Numbered from the stretch's first letter, positions 27,818-38,083 are shown. The stretch is 64,000 nt of DNA from Pseudomonas sp. (GCF_030698175.1 NZ_JAUYNT010000022.1:42384-106383), one strand, 5' to 3'. Notes: generated from the sequence alone by a model not told the origin. Made by a program: numbers and translations.

Positions 27818-28810
27818 ATGAACTCGACCTTTAAACCCGCCTGGTGGTTGCCCGGCGCGCACTTGCAGACGCTCTGGGCGTCATTCTTGCGCGCGCCGCT
27901 GCAGCTGGCGCGCACCCGCGAGCGTGTGTGGCTGGCCGATGGCGACTTTATCGACCTGGACTGGTTCGGCCCGCACGCAGCCGAGGCGCCGTTGGTGCTG
28001 CTGTTGCACGGGCTGACCGGCTCGTCTAACTCGCACTACATCCTCGGCCAACAGCAGGCGCTGGCCGCCCAAGGCTGGGCCAGCGTGGCGCTGAACTGGC
28101 GCGGCTGTTCGGGCGAGCCAAATTTGCTGCCGCGCGGCTATCACTCAGGGGTCAGCGAAGACCTCGCCGCCGTCATTCAGCATCTGCAAGCCGCACGACC
28201 ATTGGCGCCGCTGTATGCGGTGGGTTATTCGCTGGGCGGCAATGTGCTGCTCAAGTACCTGGGCGAAAGCGGCGACGCCTCTGGGTTGCAAGCGGCGGTC
28301 GCGGTGTCGGTGCCGTTTCGCCTGGATCACTGCGCCGACCGCATCGGCCTGGGTTTTTCCCGCGTCTATCAAGCGCACTTTATGCGCGAGCTTAGCGCCT
28401 ATGTGCAGAGTAAAAAGCAGCGCTTTAGCGCCAACGGCCAGCAACCGCACTTGGCGGCGCTGGAGCAACTGGGGCCGCTGGACAAGATGCGCACGTTTTG
28501 GGATTTCGACGGCCAGGTCACCGCACCCTTGCATGGCTATGCCGATGCCGACGACTACTACCGCCGCGCCTCCAGCCGCTACTTCCTGCCGGCGATCAAG
28601 GTGCCCACCCTGCTGATCCAGGCCGCCGACGACCCCTTCGTGTTCCGCCACAGCCTGCCGGAACTCAGCGAACTGGCCGCCGGCACCCAGCTGGAGCTGC
28701 ACCCGCACGGCGGCCACGTCGGCTTCATCGACGGCAGCGTAACGAAACCGGGGCTGTATTTAGAACGACGGATTCCGCAGTGGCTGCGTAGGGCGGACTC
28801 AGGAGCGTAG
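27818..28810 (+). CDS. YheT-family alpha/beta hydrolase
   Basis: A 330-residue cytoplasmic hydrolase of the YheT (embryogenesis-associated EMB8) group. It begins NSTFKPAWWLPGAHLQTLW, the family hallmark. It has LLLHGLTGSSNSHY, the nucleophile elbow GYSLGGNVLLKYLGE, and a late HGGHVGF carrying the catalytic His. The substrate is unknown; short-chain esters are typical in vitro. I start at the ATG at 27818. The last seven sense codons and the stop lie inside a palindromic repeat (28788-28862), so its C-terminus seems to have been rewritten by the repeat. Confidence 0.9.
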   Translation: MNSTFKPAWWLPGAHLQTLWASFLRAPLQLARTRERVWLADGDFIDLDWFGPHAAEAPLVLLLHGLTGSSNSHYILGQQQALAAQGWASVALNWRGCSGEPNLLPRGYHSGVSEDLAAVIQHLQAARPLAPLYAVGYSLGGNVLLKYLGESGDASGLQAAVAVSVPFRLDHCADRIGLGFSRVYQAHFMRELSAYVQSKKQRFSANGQQPHLAALEQLGPLDKMRTFWDFDGQVTAPLHGYADADDYYRRASSRYFLPAIKVPTLLIQAADDPFVFRHSLPELSELAAGTQLELHPHGGHVGFIDGSVTKPGLYLERRIPQWLRRADSGA

Positions 28811-28862
28811 CGAACAGTCCGCCAACTCAGCGGCGTACTGCCTTCGGCGAGTACACCCTACC
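28788..28862. repeat. Palindromic repeat at the 3' end of the YheT-like gene
   Basis: GTAGGGCGGACTC at 28788 pairs in part with AGTCCGCC at 28816-28823, and the outer ends GTAGGG and CCCTAC are inverted. A second small hairpin surrounds CCTTCGGC. It overlaps the end of the hydrolase gene and may act as a terminator between it and the convergent tetR. Confidence 0.6.
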
Positions 28863-28899
28863 AAGCAGTCTGCCTACCACTCCAGCATTAGCGAGCGGC

Positions 28900-29562
28900 T
28901 TAAATCACCCGTTCCAACGGCACATAGAGTTTCTCGTGCAGCGCCTGCACGGCCGGGCGGGCGGCTTCGCTGATAAAACCGCTTTCCAGCGCCAGCACCT
29001 GATAGATGCCACGGCGCAGTTGCTCCTCGTTTAACGCCACGCTGTCGCCGCGCGAAGTGCAGAGAAAGCGCACCCAAGAGGTGAGGATGATCCAGCTGTT
29101 GAGGGTCAACGCCTCCACCTGGGCGCTGTTCATCAGCAAAATTCCGGCCTCGACAAAGCCCTGATACAAGCCTTGGGCGCTGATCATGCAGCGCTGGGCG
29201 AACAGCCTATAGCCCTGGGCCAGAGCGTTGTCCGACTCCAGCAAGTGTTCCAGATCGCGGTGCAAGAAGCGGTAGTGCCACATCGCCGCCAGCAAGGCTT
29301 CGAGGTAGAAGGTCTTGTCCTCAACGGTCAGCGCCCGACCGGCCGGCACGCGCAAAAACTGGTCGACCCGCTGCTCATACTGGCCGAACAGTTCGGCGAT
29401 GATCGCCTGCTTATTGCGGAAGTAGTAGTAGAGATTACCGGGGGATATCCCAAGGTGTGCGGCAATATGATTGGTCGTGACGCTGCGTTCCCCCTGGGCA
29501 TTGAACAGCTCCAGGCTGCCTTGAATGATGCGTTCACGGGTTTTTATCGGTGCGCTCGCCAT
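28900..29562 (-). CDS. TetR-family transcriptional regulator
   Basis: A 220-residue repressor. The N-terminal DNA-binding part runs TRERIIQGSLELFNAQGERSVTTNHIAAHLGISPGNLYYYFRNK, with the recognition helix near 38-45 (quoted here across adjoining helices). The ligand domain fills the rest. It is divergent from the aldehyde dehydrogenase gene, and a perfect 16-bp palindrome lies in that gene's promoter. I infer that it represses the dehydrogenase and perhaps the downstream Tat/GMC genes, with an aldehyde or alcohol-related inducer. Confidence 0.9.
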   Translation of the reverse strand: MASAPIKTRERIIQGSLELFNAQGERSVTTNHIAAHLGISPGNLYYYFRNKQAIIAELFGQYEQRVDQFLRVPAGRALTVEDKTFYLEALLAAMWHYRFLHRDLEHLLESDNALAQGYRLFAQRCMISAQGLYQGFVEAGILLMNSAQVEALTLNSWIILTSWVRFLCTSRGDSVALNEEQLRRGIYQVLALESGFISEAARPAVQALHEKLYVPLERVI

Positions 29563-29737
29563 GCCGCGTCAAACTCACTCAGGGCCGCAAAACGGCAACT
29601 CAAAAAGGGCGCACAGGATCGACCAACTCGGCCCATGGGCGCAATGCCCATGGCCTCGGCAAAAGCCGCTGTGACGAATAAATGCACGACCCAACTTTTC
29701 GTTTGGTACACAACGGGGTCTTAGCGCTGCATGCTAT

Positions 29738-29766
29738 TTGACACAATAGAGTAATTACTCTAAAAA
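29738..29766 (+). promoter_or_regulatory. Promoter and palindromic TetR operator of the aldehyde dehydrogenase gene
   Basis: TTGACA at 29738-29743 is a perfect -35 box. TAAAAA at 29761-29766 lies 17 bp further and is a modest -10 box. Between and overlapping them is a perfect 16-bp palindrome TAGAGTAATTACTCTA at 29747-29762, where a bound dimer would block RNA polymerase. Confidence 0.8.
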
Positions 29767-29807
29767 TCTACCAACATTCCGCCCCCGCATCTTTTCAAGG
29801 ATTCCCC

Positions 29808-31271
29808 ATGGCCGCCGAAATCGCCGAAATCGCTCACGCACAACCGCATTTGCAGCAACATCTGCAGCAAGCGCAACAGCAAATCAGCCAGCTCGGGCAG
29901 CTGTTTGCCGGCCAGCGCGAGGCGTTCCGCGCCAACCCCATGCCGACCGCCGAGCAGCGTCTGCAGTGGCTCAAAGCCCTCAGCCAGCTGCTCAGCAGTG
30001 AGCGCGAGGCGCTGATCAAGGCGATCTGCCAAGACTTCAGCAACCGTTCGACCGATGAAACCTTGCTGGCCGAGATCATGCCGAGCCTGCAAAACATCCA
30101 TTACGCCAGCAAGAACCTGAAGAAGTGGATGAAGCCATCCCGCCGCGCCGTCGGCCTGGCCTTCCAGCCGGCCAGTGCCAAAGTTATCTACCAACCGCTG
30201 GGCGTGATCGGCGTGATAGTGCCCTGGAACTACCCGTTGTTTCTCGCCATGGGCCCGCTGATCGGCGCGCTGGCGGCCGGCAACCGGGTGATGATCAAGA
30301 TGAGCGAGTCAACCCCGGCCACCTCACAACTGGTCAAAGATCTGCTGGCCAAGATCTTCCCGGAAGACCTGGTCTGCGTGGTCCTGGGCGAGGCGGAAGT
30401 CGGCGTGGCCTTCTCCAAGCTGGCCTTCGATCACCTGCTGTTCACCGGCGCCACCAGCATCGGCAAACATGTGATGCGCGCGGCGGCCGAGAACCTCACC
30501 CCGGTGACCCTGGAGCTGGGCGGCAAGTCGCCGGCCATCGTTTCCGCCGAGGTGCCGCTGGAACACGCCGCCGAGCGCATCGCCTTCGGCAAGACCCTGA
30601 ACGCCGGGCAAACCTGCGTCGCTCCTGACTATGTGTTGGTGCCGCGTAACCGCGTCGATGCCTTCGTCGCGGCCTACAGCAAGGTCGTCACCAGCTTCTA
30701 TCCAAAACTCAAAGACAACCCGGACTACACCGCGATCATCAATGACCGCCAGTTGCAGCGCCTTAAAGGCTTGCTCAGCGACGCCGAAAGCCTCGGCGCC
30801 AAGGTGCTCAATCTGTACCCCGAAGGCCAAGGCCGGCGCCTGCCACAAGCCCTGGTACTGAATGTGAATGACCAGATGAAGATCATGCAGGACGAGATCT
30901 TCGGCCCACTGCTACCGATCGTGCCCTACGACACCCTCGAGCAAGCCTTCGCCTACATCAATGAACGGCCACGGCCACTGGCCCTGTACTACTTCGGCTA
31001 CAACAAAGGCGAGCAGCAACGGGTGTTGAGCGAGACTCACTCGGGCGGCGTGTGCCTGAACGACACCATGCTGCACGTGGCCCAGGACGACATGCCGTTT
31101 GGCGGCGTCGGCCCGTCGGGCATGGGCCACTACCACGGCCACGAAGGCTTCAAGACCTTCAGTCATGCCAAGGGCACCTTTATCAAGCAGCGCTATAACG
31201 CCGCCAAGATGATTTACCCGCCCTATGGCAAGGCCATCCAGAAGTTGGTCTACAAGCTGTTTATTCGCTAA
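29808..31271 (+). CDS. Coniferyl-aldehyde-dehydrogenase-like ALDH
   Basis: An NAD(P)-dependent aldehyde dehydrogenase of 487 residues. It has PWNYP with Asn141, the general base Glu236 in LELGGKSP, and the nucleophile Cys270 in NAGQTCVAPDY. The C-terminal YPPYGKAIQKLVYKLFIR is typical of the CalB-type branch, which oxidises aromatic or long-chain aldehydes. It faces tetR across a shared control region and is followed by the Tat protein and GMC oxidoreductase, which together could oxidise an alcohol to its acid. Confidence 0.9.
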   Translation: MAAEIAEIAHAQPHLQQHLQQAQQQISQLGQLFAGQREAFRANPMPTAEQRLQWLKALSQLLSSEREALIKAICQDFSNRSTDETLLAEIMPSLQNIHYASKNLKKWMKPSRRAVGLAFQPASAKVIYQPLGVIGVIVPWNYPLFLAMGPLIGALAAGNRVMIKMSESTPATSQLVKDLLAKIFPEDLVCVVLGEAEVGVAFSKLAFDHLLFTGATSIGKHVMRAAAENLTPVTLELGGKSPAIVSAEVPLEHAAERIAFGKTLNAGQTCVAPDYVLVPRNRVDAFVAAYSKVVTSFYPKLKDNPDYTAIINDRQLQRLKGLLSDAESLGAKVLNLYPEGQGRRLPQALVLNVNDQMKIMQDEIFGPLLPIVPYDTLEQAFAYINERPRPLALYYFGYNKGEQQRVLSETHSGGVCLNDTMLHVAQDDMPFGGVGPSGMGHYHGHEGFKTFSHAKGTFIKQRYNAAKMIYPPYGKAIQKLVYKLFIR

Positions 31272-31365
31272 AAACCTGCACAAGGTCATGCTGCGCAGAT
31301 CCCACTCTACGCGGCATGGCCTTGAACAGGTTTTACGCAGCCATTGCTAACAGCCGAGAGTAATA

Positions 31366-31911
31366 ATGAACGACAGCACCCTTACCGCGCCGCAGCTCTC
31401 GCGGCGCGGCTTACTTAAAGTTGGCCTGCTGGGCACGGCATTTCTGGCCACGGCCGGAGTCACCGCCACCCTCAGCGGTTGCTCGGCGAGCGTGCCGGCC
31501 AGCGGCCTGAGTATCTTGCGGGCCAGCGATTTGCCGTTTTTACGGGCGCTGATCCCAGTGGTCATCGATGGCGCAGTCAGCGCCGAGCAGCTATCTGCCG
31601 CCGTTGAACAAAGCATTCGGGGCATCGACTACAGCCTCACACGCTTCTCGCCCGAGATGCAAAAACTCACGGTGCAGCTGTTCGACGTGCTGGCCCTGGG
31701 CCTGACCCGCGGGCCGCTGACCGGTGTCTGGGGCAGCTGGGAGAACGCCAGCGCGGCGGACGTCAGCAACTTCCTGACCCGCTGGCAAAACAGCTCCATC
31801 GGCCTGCTGAAAATGGGCCATGCCTCGCTGCTGCAGCTGGTGATGCTGGCCTGGTATGGCCAGCCAGACTCCTGGGTCCATTGCGGCTACCCTGGCCCGC
31901 CCAAGTTTTGA
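31366..31911 (+). CDS. Twin-arginine secreted lipoprotein (GMC dehydrogenase partner)
   Basis: A 181-residue protein with a Tat signal SRRGLLK (12-18) followed by a hydrophobic run and a lipobox LSGC (36-39). It should be exported folded and lipidated. The mature part resembles the small subunit (gluconate dehydrogenase subunit 3 type) that accompanies membrane GMC dehydrogenases. The next gene encodes a GMC enzyme without its own signal, which could be co-exported with this protein. Confidence 0.82.
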   Translation: MNDSTLTAPQLSRRGLLKVGLLGTAFLATAGVTATLSGCSASVPASGLSILRASDLPFLRALIPVVIDGAVSAEQLSAAVEQSIRGIDYSLTRFSPEMQKLTVQLFDVLALGLTRGPLTGVWGSWENASAADVSNFLTRWQNSSIGLLKMGHASLLQLVMLAWYGQPDSWVHCGYPGPPKF

Positions 31912-31919
31912 TCTTTGCT

Positions 31920-32053
31920 GGGGAATGGGAAGTAGGAAATAGAGAGTGGGGAGTGGGCGAAGTGGGGAGTGGGTGGGCCACCATCGCCATCTCTGCGGGA
32001 ACGGCACTTCCTACTACCGACTGCCCACTCCCGACTACCCACTTTGCCATTTC
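31920..32053. repeat. Purine-rich inverted repeat, left of the GMC gene
   Basis: The left arm holds GGGAAGTAGG-like and GGGGAGTGGG-like runs; the right arm holds CTTCCTACTA and CCCACTCCCGACTACCCAC. The arms form an imperfect long hairpin around CATCGCCATCTCTGCGGGAACGG. A related hairpin lies at 33692-33778, so the two bracket the GMC oxidoreductase gene. Confidence 0.7.
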
Positions 32054-32091
32054 CACGCCGCCAATAAGAATTTGCCTGAGAGCTTGCCAAC

Positions 32092-33690
32092 ATGCCCGTA
32101 CCCGATCTGTTTCAACAAGGCCTCGCCAGCGGCTGGAAAACCTACAACGGTTCGCGCCTTGAGCAGGACCTGACCCTGGAAGCCGACGTGGCCATTATCG
32201 GCAGCGGCGCGGGCGGCGGCACCACTGCGGAAATCCTCAGCCAGGCGGGCTTCAAAGTTTTGCTGATCGAGGAAGGCCCGCTGAAAACCAGCAACGACTT
32301 CAAGATGCAGGAGCCCGAGGCCTACGGCGCGCTGTATCAGGAAGGCATGGGGCGGATGAGCAAGGATGGCGCCATCACCATCATGCAAGGCCGCGCGGTG
32401 GGTGGCACCACGCTAGTCAACTGGACCTCGAGTTTTCGCACCCCCGACCCGACCCTGGAGCACTGGGCCAGCGAGTACGGCGTCAAAGGCCACAGCCCGG
32501 CCGAGATGGCGCCCTGGTTTGCCCGTATGGAAGAACGCTTGGGCGTGGCACCCTGGGCGCTGCCACCGAATGCCAACAACGACGTGATTCGCCGCGGCTG
32601 CGATAAGCTCGGCCTGCACTGGAAGGTGATTCCGCGCAACGTGCGTGGCTGCTGGAACCTCGGCTACTGCGGCATGGGCTGCCCGACCAACGCCAAGCAA
32701 TCGATGCTGGTCACCACCATCCCCGGCGCCCTGAACAACGGCGGCGAGCTGCTCTACCTGGCCCGCGCCCAGCGCTTACTGCACGACGGCAACAAGGTCA
32801 CGGGCATCGAATGCTTAGGCATGGATGAGCTGTGCGTGGCGCCCAATGGCCGCAAGATCACCGTTAAAGCCAAGCATTACGTGCTGGCCGGTGGCGGCAT
32901 CAACAGCCCAGGTTTGCTGATGCGCTCCGACGCCCCCGACCCGCACGGGCGCACCGGCCAGCGGACTTTTTTGCATACGGTGAATTTCTCGGCGGCGCAG
33001 TTCGATGAGGTGATCAATCCCTTCTACGGCGCCCCGCAGTCGATCTACTCCGACCATTTCCAGTGGGATGACGGCGCCAGCGGGCGCATGTCCTACAAGC
33101 TGGAAGTGCCGCCGCTGCATCCGGCCTTGACCTCGACCCTGCTCGGCCGCTTTGGCATCGACAACGCCCTGCGCATGGAGCAACTGCCTCACACCAACGT
33201 GATGCTGGCGTTGATGCGCGACGGCTTTCACCCCGACAGCGCGGTGGGCAAGGTCGAACTGCGCGGCGATGGCAGCCCAGTGCTCGACTACCAGATGACC
33301 GATTACAGCTGGGACGGTATCCGCCGGGCCTTCCACACCATGGCCGAGATCCAGTTCGCCGCCGGCGCCAAGGCGGTGTTGCCGCTGCACGCCGACGCTG
33401 ACTACGTGCCGACCCTGGCCAAGGCCCGCGAACTGATCGACAACCTGAGCCTGGAGATTTACCGCACCCGCCTCGGTTGCGCCCACGTGATGGGTGGCTG
33501 CGGCATGAGCGAAGATCCCAAACGCGGGGTGACCGACAGCCTCGGCCGTCATCACCAGCTGAGCAATTTGTCGATCCACGACGGCTCGCTGTTCCCCACC
33601 AGCATCGGCGCCAACCCGCAGCTGTCGATCTACGGCCTGTGCTCGCAACTGGCCAGTCAGCTGGCCGAGCGGCTGAAAAGCGCCCTATAA
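32092..33690 (+). CDS. GMC family FAD oxidoreductase
   Basis: A 532-residue flavoprotein with the Rossmann motif GSGAGGG (37-43), the early QGRAVGGTTLVNW segment, and the GMC C-terminal region with CAHVMGGCGMSEDP and GANPQLSIYG. A Cys-rich patch (RGCWNLGYCGMGCPTNAKQ) lies near 180-200. It should oxidise an alcohol and pass electrons to the membrane chain. It lacks a signal peptide, so export with the preceding Tat lipoprotein is plausible. A related repeat lies on each side of the gene. Confidence 0.9.
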   Translation: MPVPDLFQQGLASGWKTYNGSRLEQDLTLEADVAIIGSGAGGGTTAEILSQAGFKVLLIEEGPLKTSNDFKMQEPEAYGALYQEGMGRMSKDGAITIMQGRAVGGTTLVNWTSSFRTPDPTLEHWASEYGVKGHSPAEMAPWFARMEERLGVAPWALPPNANNDVIRRGCDKLGLHWKVIPRNVRGCWNLGYCGMGCPTNAKQSMLVTTIPGALNNGGELLYLARAQRLLHDGNKVTGIECLGMDELCVAPNGRKITVKAKHYVLAGGGINSPGLLMRSDAPDPHGRTGQRTFLHTVNFSAAQFDEVINPFYGAPQSIYSDHFQWDDGASGRMSYKLEVPPLHPALTSTLLGRFGIDNALRMEQLPHTNVMLALMRDGFHPDSAVGKVELRGDGSPVLDYQMTDYSWDGIRRAFHTMAEIQFAAGAKAVLPLHADADYVPTLAKARELIDNLSLEIYRTRLGCAHVMGGCGMSEDPKRGVTDSLGRHHQLSNLSIHDGSLFPTSIGANPQLSIYGLCSQLASQLAERLKSAL

Positions 33691-33691
33691 C

Positions 33692-34710
<1,019 letters not shown>

Positions 34711-34768
34711 TTGATCGTCCGCATGCGGCTGCGGGCTTCGCGCGCCATACTGGGTTAAAAGCAGCTTT

Positions 34769-34840
34769 TGTAGGGTGGGTTAGCGGCGCCACGTAGGCTC
34801 AAAACCTTACTTCGCAGTCAGTGCGCCGCGTAACCCACCG
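34769..34840. repeat. Intergenic palindromic repeat (GTAGGGTGGGTTA type)
   Basis: GTAGGGTGGGTTAGCGGCGC on the left and GCGCCGCGTAACCCACC on the right are inverted. It is one of several GTAGG...CCTAC class repeats in the window and one of two in the 298-bp gap between ferredoxin and ggt. Confidence 0.7.
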
Positions 34841-34881
34841 AGCGGTTTCAGTCTCTTAGATAAGTTAGCGCGGCATAGTCC

Positions 34882-34955
34882 CTATGTTGGGTTAGGCGGC
34901 GGCTTAAACCGTTTCGCTGCTAGACCACACCAACCGCCGCTAACCCAACCTACGA
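34882..34955. repeat. Intergenic palindromic repeat (GTTGGGTTA type)
   Basis: GTTGGGTTAGGCGGCGG on the left and CCGCCGCTAACCCAAC on the right are inverted around about 40 bp. It lies beside the previous repeat. Apart from these two repeats I see no gene in 34711-35008. Confidence 0.7.
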
Positions 34956-35008
34956 ACGCCCCCCCTAAGCTTTGCGGGTATCACACGTAACTGGGACATA
35001 GCCAAAAA

Positions 35009-36748
35009 ATGCTCAGATCTCTCCTCACTGCAGCACTGTTACTACTTGGCAGCCTCAATCTGCAGGCCACCGAACAGCCCAGCCAAGCCGCCATCGCCAG
35101 CGCCCACCCGGCTGCCACCGTCGCCGGGCTGGAAACCCTGGCCGCCGGTGGCAATGCCTTCGACGCGGCCGTTGCCGTCAGCGCCGCCCTGGCGGTGGTC
35201 GAGCCTTACGGCAGCGGTCTGGGCGGCGGTGGCTTCTTCTTGCTGCGGCAAACCGTCGGCAACGCCACGACTTATCGCTTTCTCGATGCCCGCGAACGCG
35301 CGCCCCTGGCGGCGACTGCGCAGATGTACCTGCGCGATGGCCAGCCCGACCCCGAGCTATCCCTGAATGGCGCGCTGGCAGCGGCGATTCCCGGGTTGCC
35401 GGCGGCGCTGGTGGAGTTGGCCGAGCACTATGGCCGCCTGCCGCTGCGTGATTCGCTGACCCCGGCCATTCGCCTGGCCACGGATGGCGTGTCGATTGAT
35501 GCCGCCTACCGTGAGCGCGCCGGCTGGCGCTTGGCGGCGCTGCGGGCCAATCCGGAAAGCGCCCGGCTGTTTCTCAGCAATGGAGAAATCCCCGGTCAAT
35601 ACAGCCTGCTGCGCCAACCGGAACTGGCCAACAGCCTGGAACTGCTGGCCCGCTATGGCCGCAGCGGCTTTTATGGCGGCGCGACGGCTAAGCGCCTGGT
35701 CGCAGGCGTGCAAGCGGCTGGCGGCATCTGGAGCCTGCGCGACTTGGCCGAATACCGGGTGGTCGAGCGGGCACCGCTGCGCTTCAAGCTCAACGAGGGC
35801 CGCGAACTGATCAGCGCGCCGCCGCCCTCCGCCGGTGGCGTGGCGCTGGCGCAAAGCCTCGGCATCCTGCAACAACTGCCGTGGCGCAGCGCCGATAAGG
35901 TGCAACGCAGCCACCTGGTGGTGGAAACCCTGCGCCGCGCCTACCGCGACCGCGGCCTACTCGGCGACCCGGACTTTGTTCGCAACCCACTGTCGCAACT
36001 GCTGGCACCCAGTTATTTACAAGCGCTGGCCAGCAGCATCGACCCGCAGCGGGCCACCCCCAGTGCCAGCCTGGCGCCAGCACCGATCTTCCAGGAAGGC
36101 GACCACACCACCCATTTCAGCATTTTGGATAGCGACGGCAACGCCGTGGCCGCCACCCTGTCGATCAACCTGCCGTTTGGCGCCGCCTTCACGGTGCCCG
36201 GCACTGGCGTGGTGCTCAATAATGAGATGGACGATTTCGCCGCCGCCCAGGGCAGCAGCAATGCCTACGGTTTAACCGGCAGCGCCGCCAATCAGATCGC
36301 CGCCGGCAAGCGCCCGCTGTCGAGCATGAGCCCAAGTTTTATCGACAGCCCGCAAGCCTTCGCCGCCTTCGGCACCCCCGGCGGCAGCCGCATCCCCAGC
36401 ATGGTGCTGCTGGCCATGCTCAGTTACCTCGACGGCCAGCCGCCCAGCGCCTGGGTGGCCGCGCCGCGTTACCACCACCAATACCTGCCGGACCAGATCG
36501 AGTACGAGCCCAAGGCTTTCAGCCCGGCCGAGCTCAGCCAATTGCAACAGCGCGGCCACCGCCTGCAAGCCGTCGAGCGCGCCTACGGCAATCAGCAGGT
36601 GCTGCTCTGGGACAAACACAGCGGCGCCGTCGAAGCCGCCAGTGACCCACGCGGTATAGGTTTGGCCAGCCAACTGCCGATGGAATTTGAGCGGCTGCCG
36701 GCCGCAGCCCCTAGGCTCAAGCTGCAAACCAGCGGCACCGCGCACTAA
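35009..36748 (+). CDS. ggt: Gamma-glutamyltransferase
   Basis: A periplasmic enzyme that cleaves gamma-glutamyl bonds of glutathione and is made as a self-cleaving precursor. The 579-residue protein has a signal peptide (about 1-20) and the processing and nucleophile Thr367 in GDHTTHFS. YGSGLGGGGFF and the late GTPGGSRIPSM loop are also conserved. The subunits should be about 366 and 213 residues. It stands alone and is followed by a palindromic repeat. Confidence 0.95.
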   Translation: MLRSLLTAALLLLGSLNLQATEQPSQAAIASAHPAATVAGLETLAAGGNAFDAAVAVSAALAVVEPYGSGLGGGGFFLLRQTVGNATTYRFLDARERAPLAATAQMYLRDGQPDPELSLNGALAAAIPGLPAALVELAEHYGRLPLRDSLTPAIRLATDGVSIDAAYRERAGWRLAALRANPESARLFLSNGEIPGQYSLLRQPELANSLELLARYGRSGFYGGATAKRLVAGVQAAGGIWSLRDLAEYRVVERAPLRFKLNEGRELISAPPPSAGGVALAQSLGILQQLPWRSADKVQRSHLVVETLRRAYRDRGLLGDPDFVRNPLSQLLAPSYLQALASSIDPQRATPSASLAPAPIFQEGDHTTHFSILDSDGNAVAATLSINLPFGAAFTVPGTGVVLNNEMDDFAAAQGSSNAYGLTGSAANQIAAGKRPLSSMSPSFIDSPQAFAAFGTPGGSRIPSMVLLAMLSYLDGQPPSAWVAAPRYHHQYLPDQIEYEPKAFSPAELSQLQQRGHRLQAVERAYGNQQVLLWDKHSGAVEAASDPRGIGLASQLPMEFERLPAAAPRLKLQTSGTAH

Positions 36749-36772
36749 CCCGTGCCCGCTGAAGTTTGCTTC

Positions 36773-36872
36773 GTAGGATGCGGTTGAGCGCAGCGATACC
36801 CATCATGACGCCACGCAGATTTTTCTACGCTTAGTTGATGGGTTACGCCGCTACGCGACTAACCCATCCTAC
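36773..36872. repeat. GTAGGATG...CATCCTAC palindromic repeat
   Basis: The 100-bp element begins GTAGGATGCGGTTGAGCGCA and ends AACCCATCCTAC, with GATACCCATC and GATGGGTTAC inside as a second inverted pair. It lies between convergent ggt and the serine hydrolase gene. The stop codon TAG of the latter (36871-36869) is part of the repeat end. Confidence 0.8.
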
Positions 36873-38083
36873 GGGCTCTGATCAGCCGCACCCGGCAGAC
36901 GCAACAACAGGCTATGGCCTATGGCGCCATTGGCCCAGTTGAAACTGTTCTGCAGCACCACCACGGCGGTCTGGTGCTCGGTGTCCAGGCCCAGATAACT
37001 GGAATAGCCGGCGACAAAGCCCACCTGATAGGTGATCTTTCTGCCGCCAATGCTATCGACATTCCAGGCCACGGCCGCCGCCTCATTGGGCCGTTCAACC
37101 CGCACTTGCAGGGTATCCAACAGCGCCGCATTAAGTTTGCGGTTGGCACCCGGCTGCAGATGGGCAGCCGCATAACTGAGCAAATCATCGGCGGTCGAAT
37201 AAAGCCCGGCGGTGCCGTGCAAAATGTCAGTGAACTGCCAGTCCGGTATCGGTTGCCCGCGCAGGATAAACTTCGGCTGATCGCCGGCATGCCCGAGGGC
37301 ACGTTGCGCAAAGCCGGCCAGCTGCTGCGGCGCGTAGCTGCTGTTGTCCAGCCGCAAAGGCCCAAGCACCCGCGCCTGCAACAAGGCATCGATTTTCTGC
37401 CCGCTGTGCAGCTCCAGCACATGGCTCAGCAGGCCATAACCGATATTGGAATACTGCGGCTCAACCTGCGCCGGCGCCTCGAAGTCCGCCAGATAATTGA
37501 GCAGATATGTACGGTCGTAGTGGCGATAAAAACTGTTGCCGGTAAACAGATACTCCACGAAGTAACTGAGGGTTTGCGGGGTCATCGGCTGACGCGGCAA
37601 GCCGGCGGTGTGGGTGGCCAACTGCAGCAGGGTGATTTTTTTAGCGTCGGAACTGAGCGACGTGTGCGCCGGCAACAGCTGCTCAAGCGTGTCATCCCAG
37701 TGCAGGCTGCCATCTTGCACCAGCAGTGCGGCAGCGTCGGCCAAGAAGCCTTTGCTCAGCGAACCAATGGCGAACAGCGTGCTGCCATCCACTGGCCTGC
37801 CGCCGAGTTGCTCGGTAACTCCATAGCCATAGACGTGCCTTTGTCCATCGGCAGTCAACACGCCAATCACGATGCCCGGCGTTTGCCCGGCATCGATCAG
37901 CGGCTGTGCCAGGGCGTCTACCGCAGCCTTAAGGTCACTGCCAGCCGCCAGTGTCGGCAGTGTCGCCGTAGCATCCTGCTGACGGGATAAAGTCCCGCAG
38001 GCTATCAAGGAAGACAACACCAGAGCACAACCGAACTGTTTACTGAGCAAATCAACCCTCAGTGCAGCACTGCATAATCGCAT
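36869..38083 (-). CDS. Class C beta-lactamase-like serine hydrolase, probable lipoprotein
   Basis: A 404-residue penicillin-binding-protein-like hydrolase. The active-site tetrad SLSK is at 108-111 and the YSN motif at 211-213. The third box, normally K/HTG, reads QVG in TYQVGFVAGYSS, so true beta-lactamase activity is doubtful; an esterase or peptidase role is as likely. A lipobox LIAC lies near residue 29, so it is probably a lipoprotein, although the exact start is uncertain. Its stop codon lies in a palindromic repeat. It is the first gene beyond the ape operon. Confidence 0.85.
   Translation of the reverse strand: MRLCSAALRVDLLSKQFGCALVLSSLIACGTLSRQQDATATLPTLAAGSDLKAAVDALAQPLIDAGQTPGIVIGVLTADGQRHVYGYGVTEQLGGRPVDGSTLFAIGSLSKGFLADAAALLVQDGSLHWDDTLEQLLPAHTSLSSDAKKITLLQLATHTAGLPRQPMTPQTLSYFVEYLFTGNSFYRHYDRTYLLNYLADFEAPAQVEPQYSNIGYGLLSHVLELHSGQKIDALLQARVLGPLRLDNSSYAPQQLAGFAQRALGHAGDQPKFILRGQPIPDWQFTDILHGTAGLYSTADDLLSYAAAHLQPGANRKLNAALLDTLQVRVERPNEAAAVAWNVDSIGGRKITYQVGFVAGYSSYLGLDTEHQTAVVVLQNSFNWANGAIGHSLLLRLPGAADQSP

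Noticed and set aside
34711..35008. Possible small RNA or riboswitch before ggt
   Set aside because: The whole gap is explained by two palindromic repeats of the common intergenic family; no conserved riboswitch core was recognised.
36869..38083. Serine hydrolase as an antibiotic resistance beta-lactamase
   Set aside because: SxxK and YSN are present but the third box reads QVG rather than KTG or HTG, and such esterase-like relatives are common.
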